From Marsupella aquatica (taxonomy: Eukaryota; Marchantiophyta): a DNA stretch of 64,000 nucleotides. Below, piece by piece: positions 36,164 to 46,805 of the stretch (the stretch's first letter is position 1; the number at the start of each line of letters is the position of its first letter). Where the stretch lies: the NCBI GenBank assembly GCA_973895155.1, contig OZ316895.1, positions 9,734,001 through 9,798,000 of the forward strand. Reading direction: 5' to 3'. The translations under genes and the position numbers were made by a program. Below the pieces are notes generated by a model. It made no database searches and was not told the DNA's origin. It saw only the letters and a list, made by a program, of their open reading frames with translations.

Positions 36164-38945
36164 AAAGATAATCCAAAATTGATCGAACAACAAACCAGGA
36201 GTAGTCACAATATCGATTGATACCTGTACGGACTGATAAATCCAAATGCGAACATGGAATTATTAAAGTGAGATACATTCATGCAAAGATATATTTATTA
36301 ACTGGATTCAGGCAGACCAGTATTGAGTGTATTCATTTAGATAACAGGCGATCAATGGGATTCATTCATAATTATAAGCAATCATAACATTCATGAAGTT
36401 TCCAATATTACTATTCAGATGTTAGCACGCTATGATTGTGAAACAATCATATGTCAGAAGTTTTCATATTGCAAAGAATTCAGTTTAGCATGATTCACAG
36501 AGCATCGGTCAGTTAAAATTATTAAATTGTACAGGTTGCTGCTGGTTGTTGAGTCGATTGATATGATTCAGTGTAATATAATAAGATGAGTCAATTGCAC
36601 AGCCTGGAAGTTGTATGACATCGTTAATATGATCAGGTTATATTTGAGTTGGCTTGTATGATTCAGTCATATTTGAGTTTACAGACATAAACTGCATCAA
36701 ACTCAGCTTAATGATCTGTAGAATGATCTCAGGAAAAGTACCTGAATTCTGACAAATTGATCGATGTAATTGATCGATGTAATCGTCTGAGAGATAGAAA
36801 TTAATTTCCACTTAAAGACCTTGCTGCGGCATTCCAGAAAGAACGTATAAGATTGAAATCCCATATTGATGTATTAAAGATAGAAGCTAAGCGAATATCT
36901 CGAGGTAAACAGTTCTTCCACTAAAATTGCAATCAAGGCGGCAAGGAACTCACGATCTCGAGGTAAACAGCCACTTCTAGAGATAGAATCATACGCTGTC
37001 GGTAGAATGTTGAGAATGAATTAAAGCATAAACCTGATCAATGAAAGAGCTGAAACAAACTTGATGAATGAAACGATCTGAGACAGGCTGCCGAAAATGA
37101 GTTCGAGCTGCTGGAACAAGCTAAAATTTGCTGGTACAAGCTGATACGAGCTTATACGAGCTGATACAAGCTGAACACGAGCTGAAACTCTCGCAACTTC
37201 AGAGCTCCAAACAAACAAGTTGTGACGAACCCAAGAAGCCCTTCGAACAAACCAGAAGCCCTTCAATTGAGCAAACAAGAAGTGAATATGAGATGTGAGA
37301 TCGAGCTGAAGCGCGCCAACCACCTCCGGACCACAACAAATGAGAGCTCCTGACCACAATGAACGATCGAGCTTCGGACCACAATGAATGAATGATCGAG
37401 CTCCTGACCACAATGACCGAGCTACAACAAACGAAATGGGGCGAACGAGAGCAGGCACGTGAAGGTCCTATGGAGCTGGCGCGGGAGACAACAACAATGA
37501 ACGAGAGAAATGACAAGAAGTGAACAACAATGAACTCGAGACCGTGTGCGCCGTCACTAAGTAATGCGAATTAGGATAACCATTTTAACATAACCCTAAT
37601 AAGCCTACACATCCTACGGATCAAAAGGTTCCGGATGATCTCCGTACACCTTCCTAAGACTCAATCAGTACGAAGTAGGCAATCGTGAAAAGAAGATTAC
37701 CGGAATCTTCTTGATTGGCCGTACTCAACGAGATTTTAGTTGGATCGCCAATTTGAAATTTAAACCGGTAATTATGCAGTTGCGATAGATTTTGGTAGTG
37801 GAGACCCCCGGATCCGGATCCATATCTCCACTCTCTACATCATGCCAATTCAAATTTGAGTATCGAGCCAATTGAAATCCAAACTCCTGGATAACGTAAA
37901 AAGATTCTCACGATCGGAGTGAATCGATATTCAAAATCAATCCATTTTGGAAGTGGACAATACCAGATCCGTATGTCCACTCGCACGTTGAATAGCAACT
38001 CAATTCAAAACTCAAGAAAGTATCGTGCCAAATCCTAATTCCTGAACAACATACAATGATTCTCACGACTGGAGATTGAATCAATTTTCAAAATCAAAAC
38101 CAATCCAGATGAACACATCCTTCATGGAGTCAGACTACTCTCATCGTTCACGGATCATTCTTCATTTTCAGTTTCTCCTGACTAGCGGAACTCTCAACGG
38201 ACGCTGATCCAAGGAAAATTTGAGGTGGAGCTCATTGGATCATTCGACCATTCCAGCCAGGGCGGGGCTCATGCAAGCAACTCAGGCGCAGTTCATTGTA
38301 TGACATTCTAGGGAAGGGCTCAACCGACCCTAGCGTAGGAGTTCTGGCGGAAGCGAGACGACAAAGTTATAGGATCTCTATAGTCATCCTCGCTTATTCG
38401 GAGCATTCTAGTGGACCAACAAAGAGCGGCTAGTTAGAAGGCACTTTCTGTTCGAGGATTTTGATCTCGATACGATCAAGAAGCTTTTATTTTCTGGTTG
38501 AGGCATTCGGTCTGGATACAATCACGATACTCAAGGCAATTGGAGTCCGACGGAAGGTTTGCGAGGAGCAGGAGGCTTGGCTGGGAGGAGGGTTATCGCC
38601 ATAATTGCTGACGAAGACAACACGCAACTGAACATCTTGTAAGTACGCAATTCCGCAATCAATGACGAGATTAATTGCCTTCAATCACGCATTTAATTCA
38701 TGATTTGACTCCATGAAGTTCTGGTCGAATTCAATCACTCCTCAATCAAGTCCAATCCAGAAGAAATCTATCACCATGAATTCCTTCTATGAAGTACTAT
38801 GGTAGTCGTCGATCAAAATGAAATCTTCGCAGTCCAAACTAGTGTGTCTTCCAATTTTACATGGTGGTACATATGGGTATTTTAACATACAATCGACTCT
38901 AGCGAATTAGCCATAATTTACTTTTATATTGAAAGTCTTCGTTTC
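36164..38945. other. Long non-coding stretch inside the island
   Basis: About 2.8 kb with no recognised coding exon. Contains a duplicated phrase CTCGAGGTAAACAG at about 36900 and 36958, degenerate repeats at 37080-37540 (see separate entry), and no motif copy until 38946. Confidence 0.5.
37080..37540. repeat. Degenerate short tandem repeats (GAGCT / CCACAATGA words)
   Basis: Two adjoining repeat fields: ACGAGCTGATACRAGCT-like units at about 37130-37190, then CTGACCACAATGAACGATCGAGCT-like units (key words GACCACAATGA and GATCGAGC) at about 37320-37430. The minus-strand Val/Ser/Arg-rich ORFs over them are repeat by-products. Confidence 0.65.
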
Positions 38946-39203
38946 ATCACGCGCCTAGTCGCGTGATTGTTTTAGAGGAGAGGATATACTCTCCACTCTT
39001 AAATCTAATCGCGCTCCATTTCTGAGATCCGATTAATCTCTATTTATTAGTTACTTTACTTAGTCATTGAGTAGAACTCCACGCGCACAGTCGCGTGACA
39101 TAACTGACCTCAGGTCAAATTCTCTCAAGAATTGAAGCCAATATCTGTTCGTTTACCGCCTTGTTTGGGGATGACGGGCACGTTCCCCATTCTGGTTGAC
39201 TGA

Positions 39204-39630
39204 CCACGCGCACAGTCGCGTCATTCTTCCTGCTGTATTCTAAGGTAATATAGATGTAGTATAGTATCACTCAAGCCTCTGTTATTTTGATCATTAGGAA
39301 AAGACTCTCAGCCCTAGGTGGTCTAAACTGACTTCATTCAGATGAACCTAATTATTCCAGACGCTAGTAAACATGCAAGGCATTCCAAACATACATACAT
39401 GGAGCACTATTCATGGATTTAATACCCAATCTTGTTCACAGTGCACGCGCACAGTCGCGTCAAAATTATTGTTGTCTTCTAAGGTAATTTAGATATAGGA
39501 TCGAATCACTCCAGTCTTAGCGGTTCTCGTTGTTGACTAAGAAGCCATCTTGAGAATCATTTCAACAAGAATTCACTTCATTCAAATGACTTGAATTATA
39601 GTAGAAGCCAGAAAACATAAATGACCATTC
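39204..39630. repeat. Diverged ~239-bp tandem units, each opening with the palindrome
   Basis: Unit 1 starts at 39204 and unit 2 at 39443. Each opens with ACGCGCACAGTCGCGTCA and then shares TCTAAGGTAAT, TAGATNTAG, ATCACTC, ACTTCATTCA[AG]ATGA and AATTAT in order. The palindrome therefore spread in part by duplication of a larger unit. Confidence 0.7.
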
Positions 39631-39826
39631 TGGAATATTTTTTCGTCGATTACCAAAAAAGACTACATCCATCCCGAAGGACTTCGAATGTGGAATCCAT
39701 TTCCATTGAACTGATTCCGTTAAAATATATCCCTACGGGATTAAATCTAGCTACATCGTATCCCTACCGAGTTCTAACTTGGACTACGTTTTACTCAAAT
39801 TCAATAAGCTCTAGCCTTACATCGAG

Positions 39827-40328
39827 TCAATCATTCCACGAAGATGGCATCCACTCATCCGTGTCTGGCGTGGATTCGCCAGAATCCAAGAATGCCTCCT
39901 TTGCCCAAGCTCTATGGTCCATAAATTTGCGTGCGTTGCTCGGCTTCCTCCTTCTGTAATACAGTTCACAATCTTCCTTCATCTCTAATTTCCTTTTTGT
40001 AGTTGCGTCCACGTTCTTGGCCTCCTTCTTGACTTTCTTAGCATCAGCTGCTGCCTTGACCGTAATAGAATCGACGCGTACTTTGGCCTTCAACTTTTCC
40101 CCGGATTCCATCTTTGGATTCGACACGGTTGGATTGCTCTCCATCTTATCTTCCGTCATCAAATGTGGCGAACAGTGGGTTCTCACAAAAAATTTGACCT
40201 CTAGATGTAGTCACCGCAAACATGATATCACATCGCTTACACAATCTGAAAGGAGTACCACGATAGATAGAATCTTCTGCATTGTCTGTTGGAACATCCA
40301 CATTCTTCAAGCTCACCGGCTTAGCCAT
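39827..40328 (-). CDS. Small zinc-finger-like basic protein, frame break
   Basis: Read from ATG 40328 (MAKPVSLKNVDVPTDN) through RLCKRCDIMFAVTTSRGQ; then at an A6 run (plus strand about 40189) the frame must change by one base to continue as FFVRTHCSPHLMTEDKM and the 3' ORF. Joined in thought, the spacing CxxC...HCxxH would make a single zinc-binding knuckle. The rest is Lys-rich (ADAKKVKKEAKNVD, RRRKPSNARKFMD) and ends in an acidic tail (STPDTDEWMPSSWND). No family recognised. A homopolymer slip, real or sequencing-derived, is the likely cause of the break. Confidence 0.45.
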
Positions 40329-40523
40329 CCCTTCAAGCAAGAGATGCGGACCGAGACTAAGAATTTGGAGTGAGAGGAAAGACTCTTCTATTGGGAGCAA
40401 AGGAAGGGAGAGCTGATGTGCGATTACATTATCCAGTAACCAGAATGTTCAATGCATGGGGAATGGGCAGTTTAGACATCATCTCAATGCTTTATAGTCT
40501 TTACTCTTCACTACTGTGGATAT

Positions 40524-40713
40524 TGTCAATTAAGTGGCATGAATGTAGGGCGGAATCTAGGTTGGTTTCTAGAAGAGAGTAATCATCTATCAATTCAGTG
40601 GCACGGATGTAGCGCGGCATGTAGGATGGTTCTACAATAGAATAACCGTGTGTCAATTAAATGGCACGAATATAGGGCGGAATCTAGGGTGGTTTCTCGA
40701 AGAGAGTAAACGT
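40524..40713. repeat. Three copies of a 63-bp tandem repeat
   Basis: Units begin at about 40524, 40587 and 40651, each with TCAATT[AC]A[AG]TGGCA, TGTAG[CG]GCGG and GGTTTCT or GGTTCT, then AGAGTAA or AGAATAA. It lies upstream of the zinc-finger-like gene, outside coding sequence. Confidence 0.85.
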
Positions 40714-41454
40714 CAGACTGGCGCGGAATAGAATTGGCTGCAAGCTAAATTGTCGTATAATTATGGCTTTAATTTCACTGTCGGCGACTGGCCCGGAATG
40801 TACTGATTGTTAGTGATGTACTGGAATGATTATGGGGTTCTCAGTAGATACTGACTGTCGAGTGTCCACTCAGTGGTACTGTCCACTCAGTGGTGTATCT
40901 TATTATAAATTGCAATCATATCTTACTTATGAATCGCCAACTACGAGCTAGAGTTTGGGCCTAAGCTTCTAGCTTCTAGGTTTTAGACCCTATGGGAAAT
41001 AGGAATCTATAATGTTGAATCGGTCATGGGCTAGCCTAAGGGTGTCCCACACATTTTCAGGCTGTGTCCACCCGAACCTAACTCGGGCGACTGCAAAACT
41101 CTCCCGGCCCGATATTTGAGTCCCCCAATAGGAAAACCACTTCACGCACAGCGCCGCAACACAACTCATTGCTAACTACCCCAGCAAATATTGGCCCGAG
41201 TATACCTAGTTTCGGCTGCCCATAAGGTCAGATTTTTCCCCATATCTGAGACGCCCTAATAATGCTTGTGAAGAGGTCAGTCGTGTCATTGAGGGTCTCC
41301 CCCGTGTCTTTGGCAAGGGCCTCCCACTCCCGTGCCTTCATTATGGACCCCCCCTTGGGATATATATTTTTGAGCGATGCGTCGCCCTCCCCTCGGTCCC
41401 GATGCGCTCGCTCCTTCCTCTCGCCCTCCGCTCCATAAATGGCCTGGCCCGACT
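40714..41454. other. Non-coding, right part of the island
   Basis: No supported gene. Minus-strand ORF at 41228-41491 is GC-skewed, starts within a repeat (41455-41508) and has no domain. Confidence 0.5.
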
Positions 41455-41508
41455 CCTTATGGGCCGGCCCTCCTTGCACCCTACAACGCACGAGTATAGG
41501 GCTTGTTC
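41455..41508 (+). repeat. Dispersed repeat end, copy 2
   Basis: Contains GGGCCGGCCCTCCTTGCACC and AGTATAGGGCTTGTTCC, matching the blocks at 1246-1300 (minus) and 58508-58561 (plus). It sits between the last F-side sequences of the island and the two terminal motif copies. Confidence 0.6.
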
Positions 41509-41805
41509 CACAATAGAATGTTACGGAAGAAGCATGACGCGACTGGTCGCGTAATGGATTGGTTCATACGGCTACTAAGTCCTCAAGAAGCATCACGCGA
41601 CAGGTCGCGTGCAGTACTTTGTCCTTACTTTGGTAGTTGACGGCCGTGACAGGACAGCACGCTTATAGTCATATTCGCTATTGTGCAGGATCATAATTAG
41701 TATGGTGACATCGACAGTCTGGATCAGGGAAGGCGGACAAGTTATTATAGGCATCCGTGAAAAACAAGTTGGAAAAGGTCGTGTGATAAGTCTTGATCCT
41801 TCCAG

Positions 41806-44800
41806 GGTTTGTCACAATGTCACATAGTTCTTCTTCTATTGGAGGAAGTTTTTGACGAGACTATTCAATGCCGAGATGGCAAACTTTTGAAGGACATGAT
41901 TGGGGGCTACCTTGTATGGGAAAGGAATCAACTTTTTCAAGCTCCCATGGAATCGGAGGATTTGTTTGGCGAGGTTGGTGATGATCAAGATCCAGTTGAG
42001 AAAAATTATGTTGGGAACCACCATAATGAGAGTCGGTCTCGTGTGGAAATAGTTTTACCAAAGGCCTTGTGGATGGGCATGCCTATAAAGGTGGTGGATG
42101 AGAACAAGTTGATTTTTGCAGTGGCAACTATACATGTTCTAGATCCTATAGTCAAGCTTGGGGATGTCACCCTTGGGAATACACATGTGGGAATTCTGAT
42201 CAACAATTTTGTTGAGGGAGCTACGGTTGACCATCTGAAGCATAGAGATTGCTTAAAAGCTTGGTCGATAGACCAACTCATTGCCAAGGATGGCAACTTG
42301 TTGTCTTTCCACAACATTAGGCAAGAAGTGGGAGGGAACACATCTCCTACAAGTGGAAAGCGGTCCTACGTCCATAAAACTAGAAAAAGAAAGAGTCCAT
42401 CTTCCCAGACATCTAGAAGAGACACATCTCTGGCACGTCAAGATGTGTTGTTGATAAACACAAAGGACTGTTGTAGTGAACATTGTTGCCAATATTTGGA
42501 CCGCAACTTGGCTATGGCAATTAGGCAAAAGTGGTGGTCAAAATCTTTTGCGGAGCGCAAGGAGGAGGAGGAAATCAAGGCTATAAAAAATACAATACAC
42601 TTGGGTACGGGCAAAAGGATTCTAGTAGTGGAGGGCAAAGTATTGTGCTTGGAGGCATGGAGAATCATTCATTCAAGAGGAAAGACTCAATTTTATGCCT
42701 TGAAGACGACTATGATGGCTGGAATGAACATAGGTACCCATGGTAATGCTGGAAAAAGGCGTATGTCTGAGAAAGTATCTCAAGCATTCATGTCAATGAA
42801 AGAGATTATTGAGGAGGCAGCTGATCATCATCCAGCCAAGTTGAGAACCATGGTAGATAATTCAAGGGTGGATTTGAGGGAATTGCCAACCAATCTTACT
42901 TGGGAGAATATTATAAACAGGGTTAATGTTGGCAACAAGGAGGCTGGTCTTCCTCCAATTTCCCAACCCACCTTGAGTCATCTACATCAGATGTATTTCA
43001 GGGAGTTCTTGCGTCACAAAAAGGGCAACAACTTTTCAAAGTGTACAACTTGTAGTGAGTTGCTTCAACGGAAAGCAAACCTTACAGGAGCTAAGGAAGA
43101 GTTAGATTGCCTAAGGCGTGATGAGGAGGAACATCACCAAGACCACACACAACAAAGAATGTGCTATCATACCTGGAGATATGAGTCCATCCATCGTCCA
43201 AAGGAAGTGTTATGCCTTATTCATGATAAGATGGATCATTCAAAGACATCTCTCCCAAGAATGCCCTTCAATCCTAAGCATGTGGATGGTGCCCAAAAGT
43301 TCCCAATTACTGTCACTGGTATCCTTACTCATGGTCATGGTCCCAAGGCCATAGCCCAATATCATGTTGGAGTGTGGCCAGGTGATGTCAACGTCACTAT
43401 TGGGTCAATTGATTCAATACTAAGGATGTTGGAAAACCCAAATCTAATGATCAAATCTCTTGTGGAGGGGCCAGACTCGACAAGTCTTTTAATTTAAAGA
43501 CCTCCTTTTTGGGAGAAAAGATATCTTGGAGGCAAGTGTCCTTAGAGCATTTGAGGATGACATTGCCTACATCTCAAGCCTAGGTACTTTACTCACAATC
43601 CTTTTATTATTAATAATATAAGCTCACACACACTAACACTCTACTTTATGTAGTTGTTGCTCCTCCTAGCCAAGGTTTCATTAATAGGATTTAAACCCTA
43701 AACCCTAAATTGGGGTTTAGGGTCTGACTAGGGTTTTATTTAAAAGCATTCTGAGATTGTTACATTGTGATGCAGCACCCGAGGCACCAAAGTTCAGGCC
43801 CCTTCCACGAGTATTGAAGCTACAACTGGATAATTGTGCCTCAGACAACAAGAACAGATATACGATGGTTTATTTGTCATTGTTGACGGCAAGGGAGGTG
43901 TTTGAAGAGGTTCATCTTGGTTTTATGGTGGTTGGGCATACTCATGAGGACGTTGATGGTATGTTTGGGCATTTTTTAGAGTCTATGATGCATAACCCCA
44001 CATACTCATTGCCTGAGTTAATGTCCTTGTTCATGAGAGCAAGGACACCCAATGTAGTCCCACATTTTCTACAGGAGGTCCCAGATTTCAAAAACTACTT
44101 AGCTCCATTCATGTTGAAGGGCCTTGAGGCATTGGTGGGGCATTTAAAACCCAGGCTGTTTAGGTTCTATGTTCGTCATGATAGTATGCCATGCTTCCAA
44201 TACAAAATGAAGTCAACTGATCAGGGATGGTTACCCAAGGAAGGTATTGAAATGTGGTCATGGAAAGATGACAAAAGTCCTCACATCCCAATTGGGGTGC
44301 CCAAACGGCTACCAATGATGGAGTTGAAAATGCTTCCTGAAGTGCTGACAGGGTTGAAGAAGCATGTGTCATTCTTTGAGTTTATTCTAAAGCGAACAAA
44401 AGAGGAAGAACCAAAGTGACGTTGGACAACTCTCATCAATTATTGGAATGACATTGTAGATACTCTACAGGGTGAGCAGGTGCAATATGAACCTGAAGGT
44501 GCACACAACTTGGAATACGGGTTTTGGCCTTTATCAATATGGAGAGAGCACGTTCCACCAGAATATCAAAATGTGGCATGTGAGTTGGAGGCAACAATGG
44601 ATTATGTGGGACCAGCAAAAGATAAACCTTCTGAGAGTTTTAACCCTAGGGTTGATGTTGTGAAGGGCTGTTATGTGTTGGTACGGCCGGACGACTCAAA
44701 CCTGGATGTTTATCCCGTCCATATGGGGTTAGTTGTTACAGATGTGGTAGAAGGACCAGTGAATGAACAAAACCTTCTTACTCATGTATGTGGCGTTGAG

Positions 44801-45064
44801 TGGTTTAGACCATTTATGGCAAAGAAGCAACGTGGTCAATCAAACTGGTAGCCAAGAGAGCGGTGGGCAGATTCTTGGGATAAAAAATGTGAACGTGATC
44901 CAACTCCAATATACAAGGAAGCTAAGACAATAGATGTTTCCTCTGCCTTGTGGTGTTTCAAAGCACGCAAAGGACCAGTGACAGGGCTGGTAGGAATTCC
45001 AAAGAATGTTGCTGCCAAGGCAAGAGACTATCTCTTGACATGCATAGCAAGTGACAAATCCTAG
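41806..45064 (+). pseudogene. DUF7869-type transposon-derived protein, broken
   Basis: Two exons: 41806-43583 (acceptor CTTCCAG at its left end) and 43776-45064. The first contains a plant-transposon-associated region (FAVATIHVLDPIVKLGD, GNTHVGILINNFVEG), a knuckle CTTCSELLQRKA, and DKMDHSKTSLPRM. The second opens with FRPLPRVLKLQLDNCASDNK and LGFMVVGHTHEDVDGMFGH, hallmarks of the DUF7869 family seen in plant and animal mobile-element genes; conserved Asp/His residues suggest an RNase-H-like nuclease (inference). Breaks: a frame slip near 43490 before FKDLLFGRKDILEASVLRAF, TGA at 44417-44419, and TAG at 44849-44851. Coding sense continues in the same frame after each stop, to DYLLTCIASDKS and TAG at 45062. 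No 5' exon with ATG was identified. Confidence 0.75.
43692..43723. repeat. Telomere-type repeats facing each other
   Basis: Inside the intron of the DUF7869 gene, two CCCTAAA units are followed after a few bases by GGGGTTTAGGG, giving a short inverted pair of plant telomere-type (TTTAGGG) repeats able to form a hairpin. Confidence 0.7.
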
Positions 45065-45158
45065 ACAATAATGAAGCATGTAGTTTAGCATACAGTTTAA
45101 AAGGCAACTCAGAATAGTAGTAGCCAGAGAACTCAAGTTTAGACAAGTCTTATCGTCT

Positions 45159-45684
45159 AAGTTAGTTAGTTGGTTAGTTTATTTAAGATATAATATTAGT
45201 TAGTGGGGCCTTAGTTTGGTGATATTAAGGCATGATATTATTGACATTCAAATGAATGTCCAGTAGACATTGTAATATACAACAATCCTATTAATAAATA
45301 ATAATTATAGTTACACCTTCAAGTGAACTCAACTTTCAATGATTTCTGATTTGATATGGTTCCATGCCTGATTGAGTCAAAGCAATAGAAACTAACTAAT
45401 TAAAGGGTGATATGATTGTAGGTCACGCACCCTGGTGCGTGTCAATCTTTTTTTGTATTCAACCCTATAGTAATTAAATAGACAAGTTAGTTAGTTGGTT
45501 AGTTTATTTAAGATATAATATTAGTTAGATAGTGGGGCCTTAGTTTGGTGATATTAAGGCATGATATTATTGACATTCAAATGAATGTCTAGTAGACATT
45601 GTAATATACAACAATCCTATTAATTGTTGTAAAGAGTGGTCAATCTTTTTTGTATTCAACCCTATAGCAATTAAATAGACAATT
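45159..45684. repeat. Duplicated segment behind the DUF7869 gene
   Basis: Block A at 45159-45294 is repeated at 45484-45624 (GTTAGTTAGTTGGTTAG, ATGATATTATTGACATTC, GTAATATACAACAATCC), and block B at 45441-45486 is repeated at 45639-45684 (TGTATTCAACCCTATAG). Order A-B-A-B, so an A+B unit duplicated in tandem with a deletion in the second. A short perfect palindrome (CACGCACC CT GGTGCGTG) sits at 45424-45441. Confidence 0.85.
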
Positions 45685-46456
45685 GAAACAATGAATGACA
45701 GTTTAATTAAGGATTTGTGCATGGATCAAGAGGTACTTGATGTCATTTAGTGATGCATTGTTATAAAGATCTTGCAACAAAACATTTGAAGTTTTTGACT
45801 ATCCCACCAAATGTTAAAGAGGTTGATCATTCATTAACTTATAATATTTAGATAAAATTGGAATTAATCTAATACTTCAGTATTCCTTAAATTGGGGTTA
45901 TATCTCAAATTGCAAAGATGACTCAAGCTGAGTAAAGAATAGACGGCTAGCATGGCAACTGAACAATTTCATATCCAAAAAGATTTCCACCCATTCCCAA
46001 AACCTAAGCTCTCATGGACCACATAATTGACATGATATCCTTATGAATTGTCATAACTGACATGGGCCACAAACAAACCAAAAGTTACATGAATTAAAGA
46101 TACCCACCAAATAGACAAATCTGAGGTCCGTCGACAGTGTTTTGAATTAACTTGGGATGATGGGTAAGAAAATTAAAACTTGAGTTATTAACTCACACAT
46201 AGACATAGGGAACAGAATACCAATTAGAAGTTTTTTCACCGGATTCAAACAATATGTGACACCTTGAATTTTTTGTAAATTATTGAAAGATGGAAGTGAG
46301 GTGCAAATTACCCCAATTATTGCCCTTTTGAAGCCCAAATGCCCAAATTTACCTTGCTGAGCACTTTTGTGAAGGACGCCACCCAAAGGCGTCCCAAAGG
46401 AGGCACTTTTATGAAGGACGCCACCGAGAAGCGTCCCAAAGGCAGACTGTATTTAG
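45685..46456. other. Intergenic, no gene seen
   Basis: AT-rich, no ORF with support. At about 46370-46440 the phrase GACGCCACC...GCGTCCCAAAGG occurs twice in tandem. Confidence 0.5.
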
Positions 46457-46805
46457 TGTTGAACTTAACATAGACGACATTTGTAACGGCAAGCCCATGA
46501 ACCATCCAACGCACAAGAGTCGACATAGAGAGATATGTGGTTCACCTCCACATGAGGCTACGTCCACGGGAACACACAAGAGCTTTACTGCACTCTAGGT
46601 TGACCGGCCATACCAAGCATCCATAGCACAAGCTCTCCCTATCTCTCAACTAGCTCCGTAACAATGAGCCTAAGTTCCATCAGGGTCTGGCATCAACCCC
46701 GGCTATATGCACAACAGGACTACCGCTAACATTAGCTAAGTACTAACCCAAGTTAGCCTAACTGTAGTTAGCTCATGAGTCACAAGACTAGAGCAATATC
46801 TAACA
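46457..46805 (-). mobile_element. Solo LTR, copy 1
   Basis: On the minus strand the element runs TGTTAGATATTGCTC to GTTCAACA, with TG...CA termini. It is flanked by a 5-base target-site duplication TTTAG (46452-46456 and 46806-46810). It aligns end to end with the copies at 56361 and 48269. No internal retrotransposon coding sequence adjoins it, so it arose by LTR-LTR recombination. TGTTA/CAACA ends and 5-base duplications are typical of plant LTR retrotransposons, Copia being the likelier superfamily. Confidence 0.92.

Larger units (their letters stand above)
22907..41612. repeat. Dispersed palindromic motif, 20 copies
   Basis: A roughly 20-base imperfect palindrome whose best form is ACGCGACYRGTCGCGT; many copies read ACGCGCNYRGTCGCGT. 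Copies: 22907-22926, 23881-23901, 24719-24740, 24834-24855, 27736-27755, 30838-30860, 32688-32707, 34062-34085, 34186-34207, 35383-35405, 35976-35994, 36049-36069, 36079-36098, 36143-36163, 38946-38968, 39079-39099, 39204-39223, 39443-39462, 41535-41555, 41592-41612. All lie outside coding exons: several in introns (24.7-24.8 kb, 27.7 kb, 30.8 kb, 32.7 kb), the rest in spacers or long non-coding flanks. No copy was seen at 1-22.9 kb or 41.7-64 kb. It is a GC-rich island motif in AT-rich DNA. Confidence 0.92.

Noticed and set aside
22907-41612. CRISPR array or integrated giant-virus segment
   Set aside because: Copies are hundreds to thousands of bases apart with no regular spacers, and genes have spliceosomal introns. 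No capsid, DNA polymerase, packaging ATPase or other viral hallmark gene was seen.
44417-44851. Programmed stop-codon readthrough or selenocysteine in the DUF7869 gene
   Set aside because: The same gene also has a frame slip and a TAG, and other broken loci show the same substitution type. Decay is simpler.
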